A stretch of 64,000 nucleotides of DNA from Thamnaconus septentrionalis (lineage: Eukaryota > Chordata > Actinopteri > Tetraodontiformes > Monacanthidae), in the NCBI GenBank assembly GCA_009823395.1, contig CM020518.1, positions 17,176,501 to 17,240,500 on the forward strand, given 5' to 3'. Made by a program: the position numbers and the translations under genes. Below are positions 30,763-48,600 of this stretch, in pieces. How positions within the stretch are numbered: the stretch's first letter is position 1; every line of letters begins with the position of its first letter. Under the pieces are notes generated by a model that did not search any database, was not told the origin of the DNA, and was given only the letters and a program-made list of their open reading frames with translations.

Positions 30763-30796
<34 letters not shown>
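30763..30796. repeat. (TG)n microsatellite
   Basis: About 16 uninterrupted TG units, roughly 300 bp upstream of the pargl start. Confidence 0.95.
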
Positions 30797-30797
<1 letters not shown>

Positions 30798-31092
30798 CAA
30801 TTTATGGCTTTAATAATCTGAAACCTAAAAATTCGGAATTCGTGTCTTTCAAAGAAACGCTACAGCTTTTTGCCTTTAAGATGTCACTGACGCGGAAACG
30901 TTTTCATCGGGTTTCAACCACGAACAAGTTAAACGTGTTACTAATTCATGCGCCCATTGCTCCAGCCAGGGGGCGCAGTATGACGACTGTACTGCTTTTA
31001 CTTTCGTTTTGAGGAGGAAGGGAAGTCCGTACGTGGAGTTGTTTGCAACACTTAGCAACACTGCGCGGTTTTAGCTTATTTTGTGGAACGCA

Positions 31093-35744
<4,652 letters not shown>

Positions 35745-38528
35745 GCACGTTCAAGTAACACAATGTAGCCTTGAGAACATTTAATTGAACACAGAACACA
35801 ATTTAACATCCTTCATCAAACCAGACTGGAGATGTTTGTATTTCAGTAGTAACCAGGTGTAACTATTTGTGAATCAGTTCTGCTCAGTAATGTTTAAACA
35901 CATCTTTTAAGAATACAATTATCAACAGTAAATTGTCTGTGATTGATGATGTCAACATGAACGTCTAATTCATTGAGTTTTTCCTATGAAACACATCACT
36001 GTGATACTTCTATAAACATTTTAACCCTAATATATAGAGGTTGAGAGATTTTTCTTTTAACCTAACCTTCAGCACTAACGCCTCCTCTCCTCAGTTTAAA
36101 GGCTCTAGGGGCATGAACTGGAACTCACAAAAAACACAGCACTCTTTCAAAGTTGTAGCATCAATAACATTGACAGCAACATCATGACCATATGCATTGT
36201 TTTATTAATAATGAGTGTAGAGATACTAATTTGATTTGTCTACTATATGCTTTCTTACATTTGGACTGGAATTTTATGAACTTCTACACACATAAACGTT
36301 GCTAGACATTAACTTGCTGGTCAACCAAATAATATATAACACTGTTTTATATTATTGGTCTTGGTACTGCCAAATAATTGTTGTAAATATCTCATGCTAA
36401 TGTGCAATCACTTCCTTGAATAATTTTGCGATACAGGCAGCAACATTTTTTGTTTCTATATTAATTGTAAAAAATAAATAAAAATGAACTAAACAGTAGC
36501 TAAATAGCTAAATTAAGTTTGTACAAATAAAAGTCACAAAGTTCAGCCTATTTTGTCGTTATTATACACCACAGTAACCCTCACTTTCTTTCTTTTCTTT
36601 CTGCTTTGTCTTTCACAACTGTTCCGCGTACCTGTGAGTCATATAGCTCATCTCATATCTTATATCTCAAAATAGGTAGATTGTACATTACAAGGTATAA
36701 TACATTCAAGTAGTGGGAATGTCAAAGAAAACATAACAAATGAAATCAGCCAGAGCATTTAAAAAACAAAAAAACAAAAACAAAAAAACAACATTAAAAT
36801 TGTGATTTCACGCGCTATTGTGAGTAGCATAAGAGGACGAGGACTTTAACTCCGGAGCAGCAGGCGGCAGTAGTGCACCATAAATATCATCTTCAAGGAA
36901 CTAGGAAGAAGACGAGCTCTGCATTCTGGAACGGGACGTGGAAGTGGTGTAGAACCACGTTTGTCTGAATTCCACCAATAAAGGTTTGTTAATTTGTTAA
37001 TATGATTTACTCTGATAGCATGCGAGAAGAGCGCTTGGTTTTCTCTCTATGTATGTATTATGTATTTGTTTATAGCTGGCAGGTAACAGAGCTCACCTTA
37101 TTTTACACTGGGCACATGTGGCAAAGTTAACTGCCTTTGGCGGTTTTCTTTTTCTTTTCACCCTTCGTTTGTTCTTAAAAAAAACATTTGTTTTTGAATA
37201 GATCTCATTTTGCTCAGTTTGTAGAAGCGTGGAGTAGAAGCAAATTCAGATGCTATTTTATTCCGCGAACAGACGAAAAATCTTATCAGTGTTAAATGTT
37301 GCCAAATCTTGTTTTAAACTGCTCTGGAGTTACCTTGTTTATTTTCTGGCGTTAGCACTAAGTGTTGGTCCTAAAATACAATAAAATCATTCAAATTATT
37401 AATGATATATATGTTTACAGGTTTGATTACTCATGTCTAAAACGAAATTTGTTACTTTGTTAATTTGTATGACAGGTTTGGAAGAAGTGGCTGTGGACCG
37501 GGAATACTTTTTTAAGTGTATGTATTGAAATTTGATCATTTGCGTATTAATGAATGAGCTATCCCAATGATTATACCAATCACTACCCATCTGACCCATT
37601 CTTGTGTCTGGGAGAGATTACAGACAAACTTAAATGAGGGTTTGGTGTCCATTTAGAGAGATCCAGTTGTTGCCTGATGCTGTTGTTTTTAACCTTTCTT
37701 TATTATTTTACTTTCTTGTCTCTTTTAGGTTTGACCATCTGATGTCTGGACTCATTTGCTCTAAAGTATGACTTGTTTGTGTTGTTTGTATTTGTATAGG
37801 TTTTTCTCAATAAAATAAATACAAGTTTTTTCTGTTTCTGGTGGTGTTTGTGTTAATGAGTTTTGAATTCCTGGGTACAGTTAAGGCCCATATGCTCATC
37901 ATTTTGTTGTACATATAACAGATATTTTTGAGTGGCTGTATTGCAGTTGTTTGCCTCAGATCTTGAACTTCATGCTAGATTTAAAAACAAAACAAAACAA
38001 CATCTCTGCCACACATACATTAATGTGGCAATCACATTTATGAACCAATTTCAAACTTTTGAACACCATGTATGTTTCTAAATATTCTAAGAAACGTTTC
38101 TCCTTAAAAATCTTCATACATGGATTAATCCATTTACATTGCTGTCATAGATTTCATGGATGGATTTGAAAAAATAAAATATTGACATTCGTGAGATTCT
38201 GTTCATACACCTAGCTAAGTGGTTTTATCCCAAAACATGATTTAAAAACAGAGCACTATGAGAACGTATGTTTTACTGCATTAGTCAAAGAGGGAAAGAG
38301 AAAAATTGAGAAAATATGTCATCCTAACGGAAGAGGGCGCCATTATAACATGTATCCGCAGGATCCTTCCGGAGCAACGGTTCGATTAAATCTACAATCC
38401 TCGACTTAAACTTTGGTCTATATTGCTACTTCCTGTTTCAAAGTTCAGCTGACAGCCTGCCTGCTTAGTCGTGTCTTTAACTGGAGATGTTTGTGCGGCA
38501 GGCTTTGGGTCAGAGTTGAGAGGCTGAA
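35745..38528. other. pargl-pex11g spacer, possible non-coding transcript
   Basis: AT-rich, with no protein gene. AATAAA motifs near 36470 and 36525 could end pargl. From about 36830 a G+C-richer exon-like block ends near 36980. Much later, TTTTAG at about 37729 precedes a short block ending in AATAAAATAAA (about 37810). A spliced untranslated RNA is possible but only weakly supported. Confidence 0.3.
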
Positions 38529-39901
38529 ATGCAGCAGTCTATGGAGTCACTTGTGCGGCTGTTGGAGTCTTACCGAGGCAGAGACAAAGTGGTGAGTACT
38601 ATCGCGCTGCGCAAGGGGGAAAAACATTTCATTTCTTAAGGCTTTAACAAATGCAAGTCAGTTTTAAAGCTGCTTAGTCAAAACAACCTGAACTTTTGCA
38701 TAGAATCATAATGTGCGTGCATGTTGATGCCATCACTGTTATTCATCATATATGAGCATGGGCATTAGTAAAGCCCTTTTTTTTTTTTTTTGCAGTTACC
38801 AGCAAACCATAACCATGTAATACAGTGAAGATATAATCTCTTTTTGTTTGTTTGTTTGTTTTCCCAGATCAGGACTGCCTGTTATGGCTCCCAGCTGATT
38901 GGTGGAGTTCTCTCCAGGAAGCCAGATGCTGACGTCTCTTTGCAGCAGTTGGGGAAGAGACTGCTGCTGTTTTCTGCTCAGCTTAGCCACTGCCGAACTG
39001 TTCTGAGACTGTTTGACGACCTGTCTATGCTGGCCTACTCCCATAGCTATGGAACCGGAGTCGGGGTAACAGCACACTGCTCTATCTTCAAGTAGTGCAC
39101 ACCCTCTCAACAAAATTGTACTCTGATTATTTTTGCTGCAATGTAGTCAGCATTTTGCACAAAGCTCTCATAGCAACTTTCCTTAAAGTTAGAGGAGAAT
39201 TTACCCATGCTTTCCCTTTAAAGGAGGCAGATGCTGGCGTCCGCTTGATCTCTGTGCTGACCAACGTGGCTGACCAGCTCTACTACCCATGTGAGCACAT
39301 TGCGTGGGCCGCCGACGCTGAACTAATCAAGGTCAAGTCTGACAAGTGGTGGCTGCTTTGCACAGTCTTGTGGGGAAGCTCGCTGTTACTGGGAATCCTC
39401 AGGTGTGACATCAGCTTTCATCAAACGGCAAACATCAAACTGTAAAACCAGCTGCTGCCTCATAGTGCAAAGTATATACTTGAGTCATGTCAGTGCTTTG
39501 CCCTTTTAGATCTCTCCGAGTTCTGATGCTGCTAAAGAAGAAGCTGAGAAGCTACGAGGGTGACGGCAGGGCCAGCAGGTGCCTTATCAAAACTTTTGCT
39601 TGCTGCTCAAGTGGAGCAAAATTCTCCCACAATGAAATGTTGTTTGGAAGTGTAGGACATGACAGTCTGTTTCCCCTCTGGCAGTCACTCCCACCTCCGT
39701 AGAAAGATGAGACGGGAACTTCTGTCTGTTGTCAGCAGCATGGCCGACCTCAGCAACGCCATCCACTGGATGCCACCCGGCTTCCTGTGGGCGGGACGCT
39801 TCCCCAACTGGCTGGTGGGACTCATGGGCACCATCTCATCTCTAATTGGACTGATCCAGATGAACACAGGAAGCAGTGACCAGACAGAAAGTATAGAATG
39901 A
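38529..39901 (+). CDS. pex11g: peroxisomal membrane protein PEX11 gamma, 5 exons
   Basis: Peroxisomal membrane protein of the PEX11 family, which shapes and divides peroxisomes. Exons 38529-38591, 38868-39065, 39224-39402, 39510-39578 and 39685-39901 join in phase to give 241 aa, the length I recall for human PEX11G. Family-typical parts are ADQLYYPCEHIAWAAD (residues 103-118), a membrane segment at about 130-146 beginning WWLLCTVLW, and a second hydrophobic C-terminal segment in FPNWLVGLMGTISSLIGLI, with the motif GFLWAGRFPNWLVGLMGT that marks gamma rather than alpha or beta. A second Met at residue 5 is an alternative start. It lies about 2.8 kb downstream of pargl on the same strand with its own upstream region. 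No retroposon interrupts its exons. Confidence 0.94.
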
Positions 39902-41250
39902 CCTGAACTTTATGAATGAATTAAGATGTTGGTAGTGAATGACAGAAATAATGCATAATGTGATCAGACTCAGCTAATCAATGTGAATTGATCAATCAAT
40001 TCACTGCTGAATCACAGACAAAGATCGACACAAATGGTTGTGCACTCCAAACTTCTAATTTTCAGTGTTGAATGCAAGAAGTCAAGGACTTCCATTATGA
40101 TGTAAAGGTGACAGTTCAGCTACACCCTGCAGACTGGTTCAGTTTAAGTGCCTCAGGTGTGTTTCTCCTAATGGAAGAAAAAATGGGATGCAAATACAGG
40201 TCAAACAACAACAGCTTAAAAAAAAAAAACCACACATCCTTTTTAGAATAATAGCTATGAATTAATTAAAGTTTGTTATAAAATTGAAACAAATAGCATA
40301 GTAGATCATTTTAAGAAGGTCTTCCATCTTAAAAAGATCATATGTTTTGATGGCAAAAGGTATTTCAAAATAGAGCTGTTTAAGGCAAATGTAGAAAGGT
40401 AGAGGAAATAACTTGCATAAAGATAGAATGATTTGGTTTTCAGGTACAATCCTCTGTTTGTTCCCATTTAAATGCATCAGTAATCACTTTGGACCAAGTT
40501 GAATGATTACATTATGTATCTCAATTATCCACAAAAACATAAAACAAATTCATGCATTACATTTGTTTGGAGCTATCAAGGAGCAGTAAAAAAAAAGTGT
40601 CTAACTTTATGAGAATCAGTGTATGGATAATCCAAAACACACTACTGTGACAGTGTTATTGCTTTAGAAAACTACTGAACATACACCACTAGGAATTATA
40701 GTCTAATTGATCTTTACATGTAAAAGGTTTGGTAGGAAGGACCACTGTGAAGCCTTCTAGGCCTTATTAGAAACTTTTCTGTCACTGTCTCAGACGATGA
40801 TAGTAAGATTAGGGTAAGGGCTCCCTCTAGTGATCACTACTAGTTGTATGTAGTCATTTTAACAAGTTTTTTTTTTTTTTTTTTTTTGCCGAATGAATGA
40901 ATACTCTGTAAATAAATAAAATACATTTTCACATAAAACTGGCTCTATGTGGTTTTGATAATGCGTTATTGCATTTTACTGTACCATTCTCAAGGCGAGG
41001 TTGAGGTACATGACTGGAGCTCACTCTCGATGCTGCAAAAGTGAACAAGACGATACTTTAGATAGGGGTCGAATATAGTATGAATGAAATGTATTATTCA
41101 AAACGTGTCGTTCTGAACTCTTTTTTTGTTTCGAGATATTATTTTGTGTTTTAATGACCACACTTTTACTCTGGCGTAAACTGTATTTACCCTGCCAAAT
41201 TATAAGGGTAAATCGCATACATAGGGACACTTTTGGCATTTGCACAGTTA
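39902..41250. other. pex11g-sec31a spacer
   Basis: AT-rich, with no gene recognised. AATAAATAAAATA near 40912 is a possible polyadenylation signal for pex11g. A T-run (40867-40887) and scattered short ORFs on both strands show no known motif. Confidence 0.5.
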
Positions 41251-41339
41251 GCATGTTAGCTGCGTTCATGCGTTGACGTCCCCCGGAACTTGTTCTTCTT
41301 CGTGGGAGGAGACTGTTGCCTAGTGCCACGTTGATGGAG

Positions 41340-41519
41340 ACCAGTGGGGACGTGGAAGTCTATCTTGAGTTCGTAGCAAGGACCCGGTAGCCCCTACTTC
41401 TGCTTTTCACGGTCGTGAATTCTCGAGCAACCGAAAGGGGAACTCCGCGTGGAGGGCGTTTGTGCTTGTTGTGCAGTTGTATATGTGTGTTCATGTAAGG
41501 AAGGAGCAAACACAGGAAG
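41340..41519 (+). other. sec31a: sec31a 5' non-coding exon (start approximate)
   Basis: A good donor (AGGAAG, then GTAAGC) at 41520, in CpG-containing sequence 1.1 kb upstream of the first coding exon, fits the untranslated first exon usual for SEC31 genes. The 5' limit and the promoter are not resolved. The first coding exon starts one base before the ATG (TTTCTCCAG acceptor ending at 42599), so a separate leader exon is required. Confidence 0.5.
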
Positions 41520-42600
41520 GTAAGCGGCTTGAGTGAAGTAATGAGAACTGTGTATGGTTTTCTGTGAGTGTGTGACACTCCTCACTGTTATCGTCTGGCT
41601 GCTAGCTGCGTAAAACATCGCATATGCCTCTCAGCTGTGTAGGACATGCTGTACACGTACTACGCCCTCGATTCTACGTTTATAAAAGTTACCGGCGTTA
41701 TGTCGATTTCCGCCTTTGGACTTTTCATGTCTCTACTCCGGCTGCTCCTTATTGGCGGTGCTTTGAGGCTTTTAATTGGTCAGTCAGCTGTTAGCTTCCT
41801 GCTAGCTGTCCATATAGTTTTTCCCTCGGCGAGTGTTAACCTTTGGTCGCAATGCTTTCGCCGGTTCCTTAACGTGTCGTTTTAAAGCTCAAGACGTGTA
41901 ATGTCATTGCTGCAAGGTAGCCGTATAGTGCACACACAAATACTGCAATAATAGCCGGTCAACCGGGCCTTTATGTGTAACGGATAGGGTTAATAAACCA
42001 CTTACCCAGTGGCCACATCTTGACCAGTAAGCTACTTTACGACCTCTCGGGAAAACACGTTTTCTTTTCCTGCCACCTAACGTTGACCTATCGTTAAAAC
42101 CTAGACAGACACAACAGTGTAGCAACACACGGTCCGTTCGGGCAACTTTCATTGGTATTGCATGTTTATGATGAGATATTATGATGCAGCATTGTATTAT
42201 GTAAAAAAAAAAAATTATATAGACCGGTATGGACCTCTTTAGAAACAAATGTTAGTCAAGGTAATAGAAAGGCATATAGCTGAAAAAAATTTAATTGAAT
42301 AACAAAAATATGAACAAGGTATTGGGTTTTCATGTTTTTGAATTGCATTAATTCTGTATTTTGTTGGTTTGTTTTACTCCTAATTGACAATGTGTGTATG
42401 CAGGTCTTAGATTATAGTGTATAGGAGTTTACAGCAACACATTTTTAATTTTAACATATGTAGTTGAAAACATTCAGCTTTTTGTGCTAGGTGTTAAGCT
42501 CTGATATCTCCTGCTGCAACAACATGGAAATGCATACAAATAAGATCATGACATTGTCACGTTAGCGCTCTGTAGTCCTCACTGAACGTATTTCTCCAGG

Positions 42601-45600
42601 ATGAAACTCAAAGAGATCAACCGCACAGCCATCCAGAGCTGGAGTCCTGCACAGCACCATCCTATCTTCCTGGCGACAGGTACGGGCACGCCACAAGCGA
42701 GTGGCATAGACCTGCTACTGCGAGCCTCTCTGGTGTTTTAACAAGATCTGTCATTTCAGTCAAACCTGTCAGACTTTAAGTGAGCTCACCTCTTATCTGT
42801 TTGTTTCTCTGGTCCATGTTTTCTTAGCTACAGTTTGCATATAACATATAATTGCTGTTGTTTATTTGATGAATTAAATATATGCTTATTGAAATGGTTA
42901 TTATTGCTTTTCACCTCTGTATTTACTTCTTAGCTAAAGCACATAATGTGTTATATTTTTAAAGCGTCCTATCTCTTACCTCTGCAGGGACATCAGCCCA
43001 GCAGCTGGATGCTTCCTTCAGCACCAATGCATCCCTGGAATTTTTTGAGCTGGACTTGAGCGACCCATCACTGGACATGAAGTCATGCGGCAGCTTCTCC
43101 TCCTCTCACAGGTCCCCAGAACTGCTGAGCACGCTCCTCTTGTTGACTCTTTCCCTTGAGTGCATCTGTTCATCGTGCGCGCTCCACCCACAGATACCAC
43201 AAACTGGTCTGGGGTCCTTATGGAATGGACGCAGGCGGCCACCCATCTGGGGTCCTCATTGCCGGAGGCGAGAACGGCAACGTCATCCTCTATGATCCAG
43301 CAAAGATCATGGCTGGAGAGAGTGACGTGATCATTGCTGAAAGTGACAAGCATGTAGGACCAGTGAGAGCTCTGGACATCAACCCATTTCAGGTAAGATT
43401 AAGATCACTGTCGTTTTTAAGTGAAATGTGTTTATAATGTAATATCTGCATTTTTGGATAAACGCAAGAAACTTAAAAATTTGTCCTCTAGACAAATCTT
43501 GTTGCGTCGGGTGGAAATGAGTCTGAAATCTACATTTGGGACTTGAATAACTTTGGCTCTCCAATGGCACCAGGACCGAAAACTCAGGTATTTCATTTCA
43601 TTTTTTCAATCATGTTTTACCTTTCAAACATTTAAACCCTCTTTTAAAAGACCTTTTTATTTTTTATCCAAAACTCCAGCAGAACATCAAAAATCTGGAT
43701 TGAGCAATAAAAAAACATTCTTCTTCTTTTGTCCATCACGCTGTTCCATAACCTGATCATCGTCATCTTTAGCTTGTAAATCATCTTATAAAATGTTTTT
43801 GTTTCAAAAGCCAGTGGAGGACATCAGCTGTGTGTCATGGAACAAACAAGTCCAACACATCCTGGCCTCAGCCAGTCCAGGCGGGAAAGCCTCAGTGTGG
43901 GACCTCCGCAAGAACGACCTGATCATCAAAGTCAGCGACCACAGCAACCGAGTACGTGATTTCTCTTCACCTCGGGTGCCACATGGAGAAATTTCCCACA
44001 ATCTCATTTTGCGCTGCCTTGTGCCGTTTGCCTGTCCTTGTTTTTAGATGCACTGCTCTGGACTGGCCTGGAACCCAGAAGTGGCGACTCAGCTGGTCTT
44101 GGCATCAGAGGACGACAGAATGCCCGTCATTCAGATGTGGGACTTGCGCTTTGCTACCTCGCCTCTGAAGATTTTTGAGAATCACACCCGGTAAATACGC
44201 CTATTCACTTTTTTCTTTTGTTTTGTTTTTTGTTTTGTTTTTTACCAAGGCTGAATAGGCAATATTAGTCAATTTATTTAATGTGCTCTGATGAAAAGAA
44301 TCTGATTTTAACTATTGAGAAATTGCTCACTTGTCCATTTATTTTGTGATATTTTATTTGAATGGCCTTGTGTTTCTGCGCATCCTGTGATAACTGCAAT
44401 AATACCGGCCTTCATGAACAGGGGTGTCCTTGCCATTGCCTGGAGTTTGGCCGATCCTGAGCTTCTTCTCAGTTGTGGTAAAGACAGCAGGATCCTGTGC
44501 TGGAATCCTAATACAGCCGAGGTAACAACTGATCTCAACTGTGGTCAAAAATATTCCCTCAGTCTCTCATGAATCCTTCCACGCTTGAGATATTATTATA
44601 TGACTGTTATTTTTCATGATGTCTAGGTGTTGTACGAGCTGCCCACCAGCAGTCAGTGGTGCTTTGACATCCAGTGGTGCCCCAGGAACCCAGCCGTGCT
44701 GTCGGCCGCAGGCTTTGACGGCCACATCGACATCTACTCCATCATGGGTGGCAGCAGCCAGGCGCAGAGTCAGAGACATGCGGATCAGGTGACATTAAAT
44801 CTCCTCAAAAAAAACAACATTTATTTTTAATTGGCAATTCAGAACCGTTGCACAGCATCATCATTTAAGGTGCCATGAAAAATGTAAAATTATTTAAAAG
44901 TTATTTTTGTGCAACAAAGCATCACGTTTTAACAGGAAGCTAAAGCCTCTCAAAATCAGAGCATTGCGGGACCTTTAAACCTGGATGTCTTTCACCTTGG
45001 CACCTCCTGCATTTGTCCTTGTGTCCAACTTGACTCTCGGTCTCCGTCACAGATAAGCAACTCCTTCGGGAACATGGATCCTTTCGGAACTGGACAAGCG
45101 CTGCCTCCCCTGCAGCTGCCGCAGACTGTTGCCCCCGCCGCCACCAGCATGCCCCTGAAGAAGCCTCCCAAGTGGATCCGCAGACCTGTCGGAGCTACGT
45201 TTGCCGTGAGTCTAGTTTTACCATTCAGCCTTTCCTCTCTCACGAATGTCGTAAACAATTCAATTCAACTGGCCCCTTTTTTTAAAAAATTCTTTTCTCC
45301 TCAGTTTGGTGGGAAGCTGGTGTCCTTGGAAAACGCAAAGCCGAACCCCCAGCAGCCTCAGCAGCCCAGCTCGCACATGGTCTACGTCAGTCAGGTGGTG
45401 ACGGAGACGGAGTTCCTGAAGCGCTCCGAGCAGCTGCAGGCCACCCTGGGCGCCGGCAGCTTCGTGGACTTCTGCAAGGGGAAGATCGACGCTGCCGGAA
45501 ACGAGTTTGAAAAGACCGTCTGGTCTTTTCTCAAGGTGCCAAGAAAGATTTTGTTTCCTCAATGACCCTTAAACTACAATTATAGTCAATGCAGTCATGA

Positions 45601-48600
45601 TAGCGATTGCGTGTTTTTGCCTGTTTTGTGTTTTCAGGCCAATTTTGAGAGCGATATCCGCTGTAAGTACCTGGAACTTCTGGGCTACAACAAAGAAGAG
45701 CTTGCCTTAAAGGTAAGTTTCTAAACTAGTATTTACTGCACACTGAAACAGAATCAGAATCAGCTTTATTGACCAAGTTTTGACTCCAGGGAATTTGACT
45801 CCGGTTTATCATTGTTCTCTCTACTTAGTTTAAAAACAAAACAAAACGAGAAGATAGTCAACAAAAGTTAAAAAAAAAAAAAAAAAGCAAACAAATGTGC
45901 AATATACAGCCTATCTGTGTGACAATATAAACCTAAATAGAAAGAAATCCATCTATGAATTGTTTCTGAGCACCCTGTGTTAACCGCGTCCTGTGGTTTT
46001 GTCAGATATCAGCAGCACTTGAGGAAAAGCCTGCAGCCGCTCCCCAGGTATTTTGTCATACTAGAACTGCTGCCTTGCTTTATTTAGCCTCTGGTTTCTT
46101 TTAATTTTTCCCGGTTACGTCCACTTGCCTGACTTTCATCCCCATGAACGTTCAGGCTGAGCAGCTTGCTCCGGTGAGCCTGCAGCCGCTGCCGGACCTC
46201 GGCCTTGCGCCGCTCACCGACACCCCTGAGGCGACGTTTGAGATGATCGCCGCTGCAAACCTTCAGCCGGAGGCGGCGCAGGAACCCGACCCCGACCTGG
46301 AGGACGAGGAGTCGGCGGAGGCGCTGGAGCCACACAGCGAACTGGAAGAAGACGTAGACCTGGGTCCCGCCGAGGCTGAAGCAGAAGAGGAGGAGATCCT
46401 TCTAGCAGAGGTGCCTTGCGTTTTATTTTATTTATTTTTATTTTCTTTAAACCTTTCTTCAACCAGGAAAGGTCCCATTGAGTTACAAGAACTCTTCTTC
46501 CTGGGAGTCCTGGCTAAGACAGACGGCAAGGAGTTACACGATACACAAAAGACAAGCTCACAGATGACATGCTGTACACACTAGAGCACACTAATAATTA
46601 GCTAAGGTATTACCAGCTAACGCAGACAGCTCAAAACAAACAGCTTAAAAGGCATAAGATTAAAAACAGTTGCATTTTTCACTCAAAGTTGATTTTAAAA
46701 GATTCTTGAAAGTATTGAGGTGGAACAGTTTCCAGAATTAAAATGGCTTGAAATTCTTTTCCAGACCTTTGGTGCATATGATGAAAAAGAAGCTGTTTTA
46801 CCCTGTTCTGTTCTTGTTGATGGTGTGCTTAATAGCATTTATTTGATGATCTAGTCCTGTAAACACTATTGTGGTAAAGAGGTAAATTAACCAATAAGCC
46901 CCTTAGCAATAAAAATCAATGCATGAGGGAGGACCACTGTACAGTTTCATACAGAGCGCAGTGATGAGTTCTAGCTGATGCACCTGCAATGAAACGCAAG
47001 GCTGAGCGGTATAGTACTGTACATTTGCTTACTAGTGTACTTTTATCACCACATGTTTTCTCTGATTCAAGTCACTGTCACTCCTGTCAACTCTGGGTTG
47101 CACTTGTGAGTGTTTCAAATGTGAATGAGAAATTTCCCACTGGTGCTTCAGGAGACGGTGGTACCGGCCGAGGAGGAGCCCAGCCCCGCTGAGGCTTCAG
47201 CTCCGGTGAAGGAGCCCAACGAGGTTGCAGCTCCAACACCAGCGCAGAGCGGCGTCAGCTTGAGCATTAGCAAAGGTGACGACCCTTCCCGCCTCCCTCC
47301 CTCCCCCGAGAATATATGGAGTTAAACCCTTGGCCGTATTTCGCGGAAAAACTGTTTTAAAACCCCGTCTCCCTCAGATCTGGACGGCCTGATCACGCAG
47401 GCCCTGCTGACCGGAGACTACGAGGGAGCCGTGGAGCTCTGTCTGCACGACAACAGGATGGCGGACAGCATCATCCTGGCCATTGCTGGAGGGCCTGAGC
47501 TCCTGGAGAAAACCCAAAAGAAATACTTTGCCAAAACGCACAGCAAGATAACCAAAGTAACGACCAGAAAACTTTTATTGCCTACAGATTTTGAATGACG
47601 AGTTTCATTATACATGAGCTAATCTTTGCCCTCCCCCCCTCACTTTTGTTAGCTGATCAGCGCAGTGGTGATGAGGGACTGGCACGACATCCTAAAGATG
47701 TGCGACCTGCACAACTGGAAGGAGGCCCTGGCTGCCGTCATGACCTACGCCCAGCCTGAGGAGTTCTCTTCGCTCTGCGGTCAGTGCCAGAATTCAAACG
47801 TAATCTTAGCCCAACCACCTCCCCCCTGACTCCACCTTCCCCCCTTTCACAGACCTGCTCGGGGACAGACTGGAGGCGGCAGACGATGCCGAGCTGCGAG
47901 CTCAGGCCTGCCTATGTTACATCTGCGCCGGCAACGTGGAGAAACTGGTGGTGTGTTGGACCAGTGTTCAGGACGGCCAGTGCCCGCTCTCGCTTCAGGT
48001 GCGCTCACATTCTCAACTGAGGAGCCCTCTTCTTGCCTTGATTTCAAATTCTTTCTGTTTTTCCCCTAGTAGTATTTTAGCCTTAAAAGGTTGCCGTATC
48101 TATATGAAATTAACAACAAAATCAAAAGGTAGCTTCTGTAATTGATTCATGTGTTTGTTGTTTTTGTGTAAGTTTATTGAGATTGGATAAACACCTCGAG
48201 ATGCACCATCGCGTTTTCAAGGCGGTCCAAAACATAATACATCAACACAACAATATCAAACAAAGTTACATGCAAAGAGCAAGACAAAAACAAAACAAAC
48301 AAAAACAGACAGGACAGTAAAGTAGCAACCCTATTCAATTTACTAATTCATTTTCACATTCTTTACTGGATCATTTAAAGCAGCCAGGAAACACACTTTT
48401 CAAAACGTAAAGGGCCGTTCAACAAGCGACTTGAGAAAACAGTCAGGATTGATTATGAGAGGCACCGACACTCGGATTGAAGATGTGAAAACAAGACTTT
48501 TTTTGAATACTGGAAAAGAGGAGAGAAGACGGATATTCAAAGGCAAGCTATTCCAATCAGATGGAGCTTGGGCCATAAAATCCTTCCTTCCTTCCAACTT

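Larger units (their letters stand above)
27251..31092. other. zmiz2-pargl intergenic region
   Basis: Divergent spacer of about 3.8 kb with no recognised gene. It holds a homeodomain-site cluster (27340-27395), (GACT)n near 27575, (TG)n at 27803-27841 and 30763-30796, and (CA)n at 29189-29220. The pargl promoter must lie in its last few hundred bases, but no TATA box stands out. Confidence 0.5.

Noticed and set aside
41021..41885. Short frames on both strands around the sec31a leader exon
   Set aside because: Composition is ordinary non-coding and no motif is present; best explained by the 5' region of sec31a.
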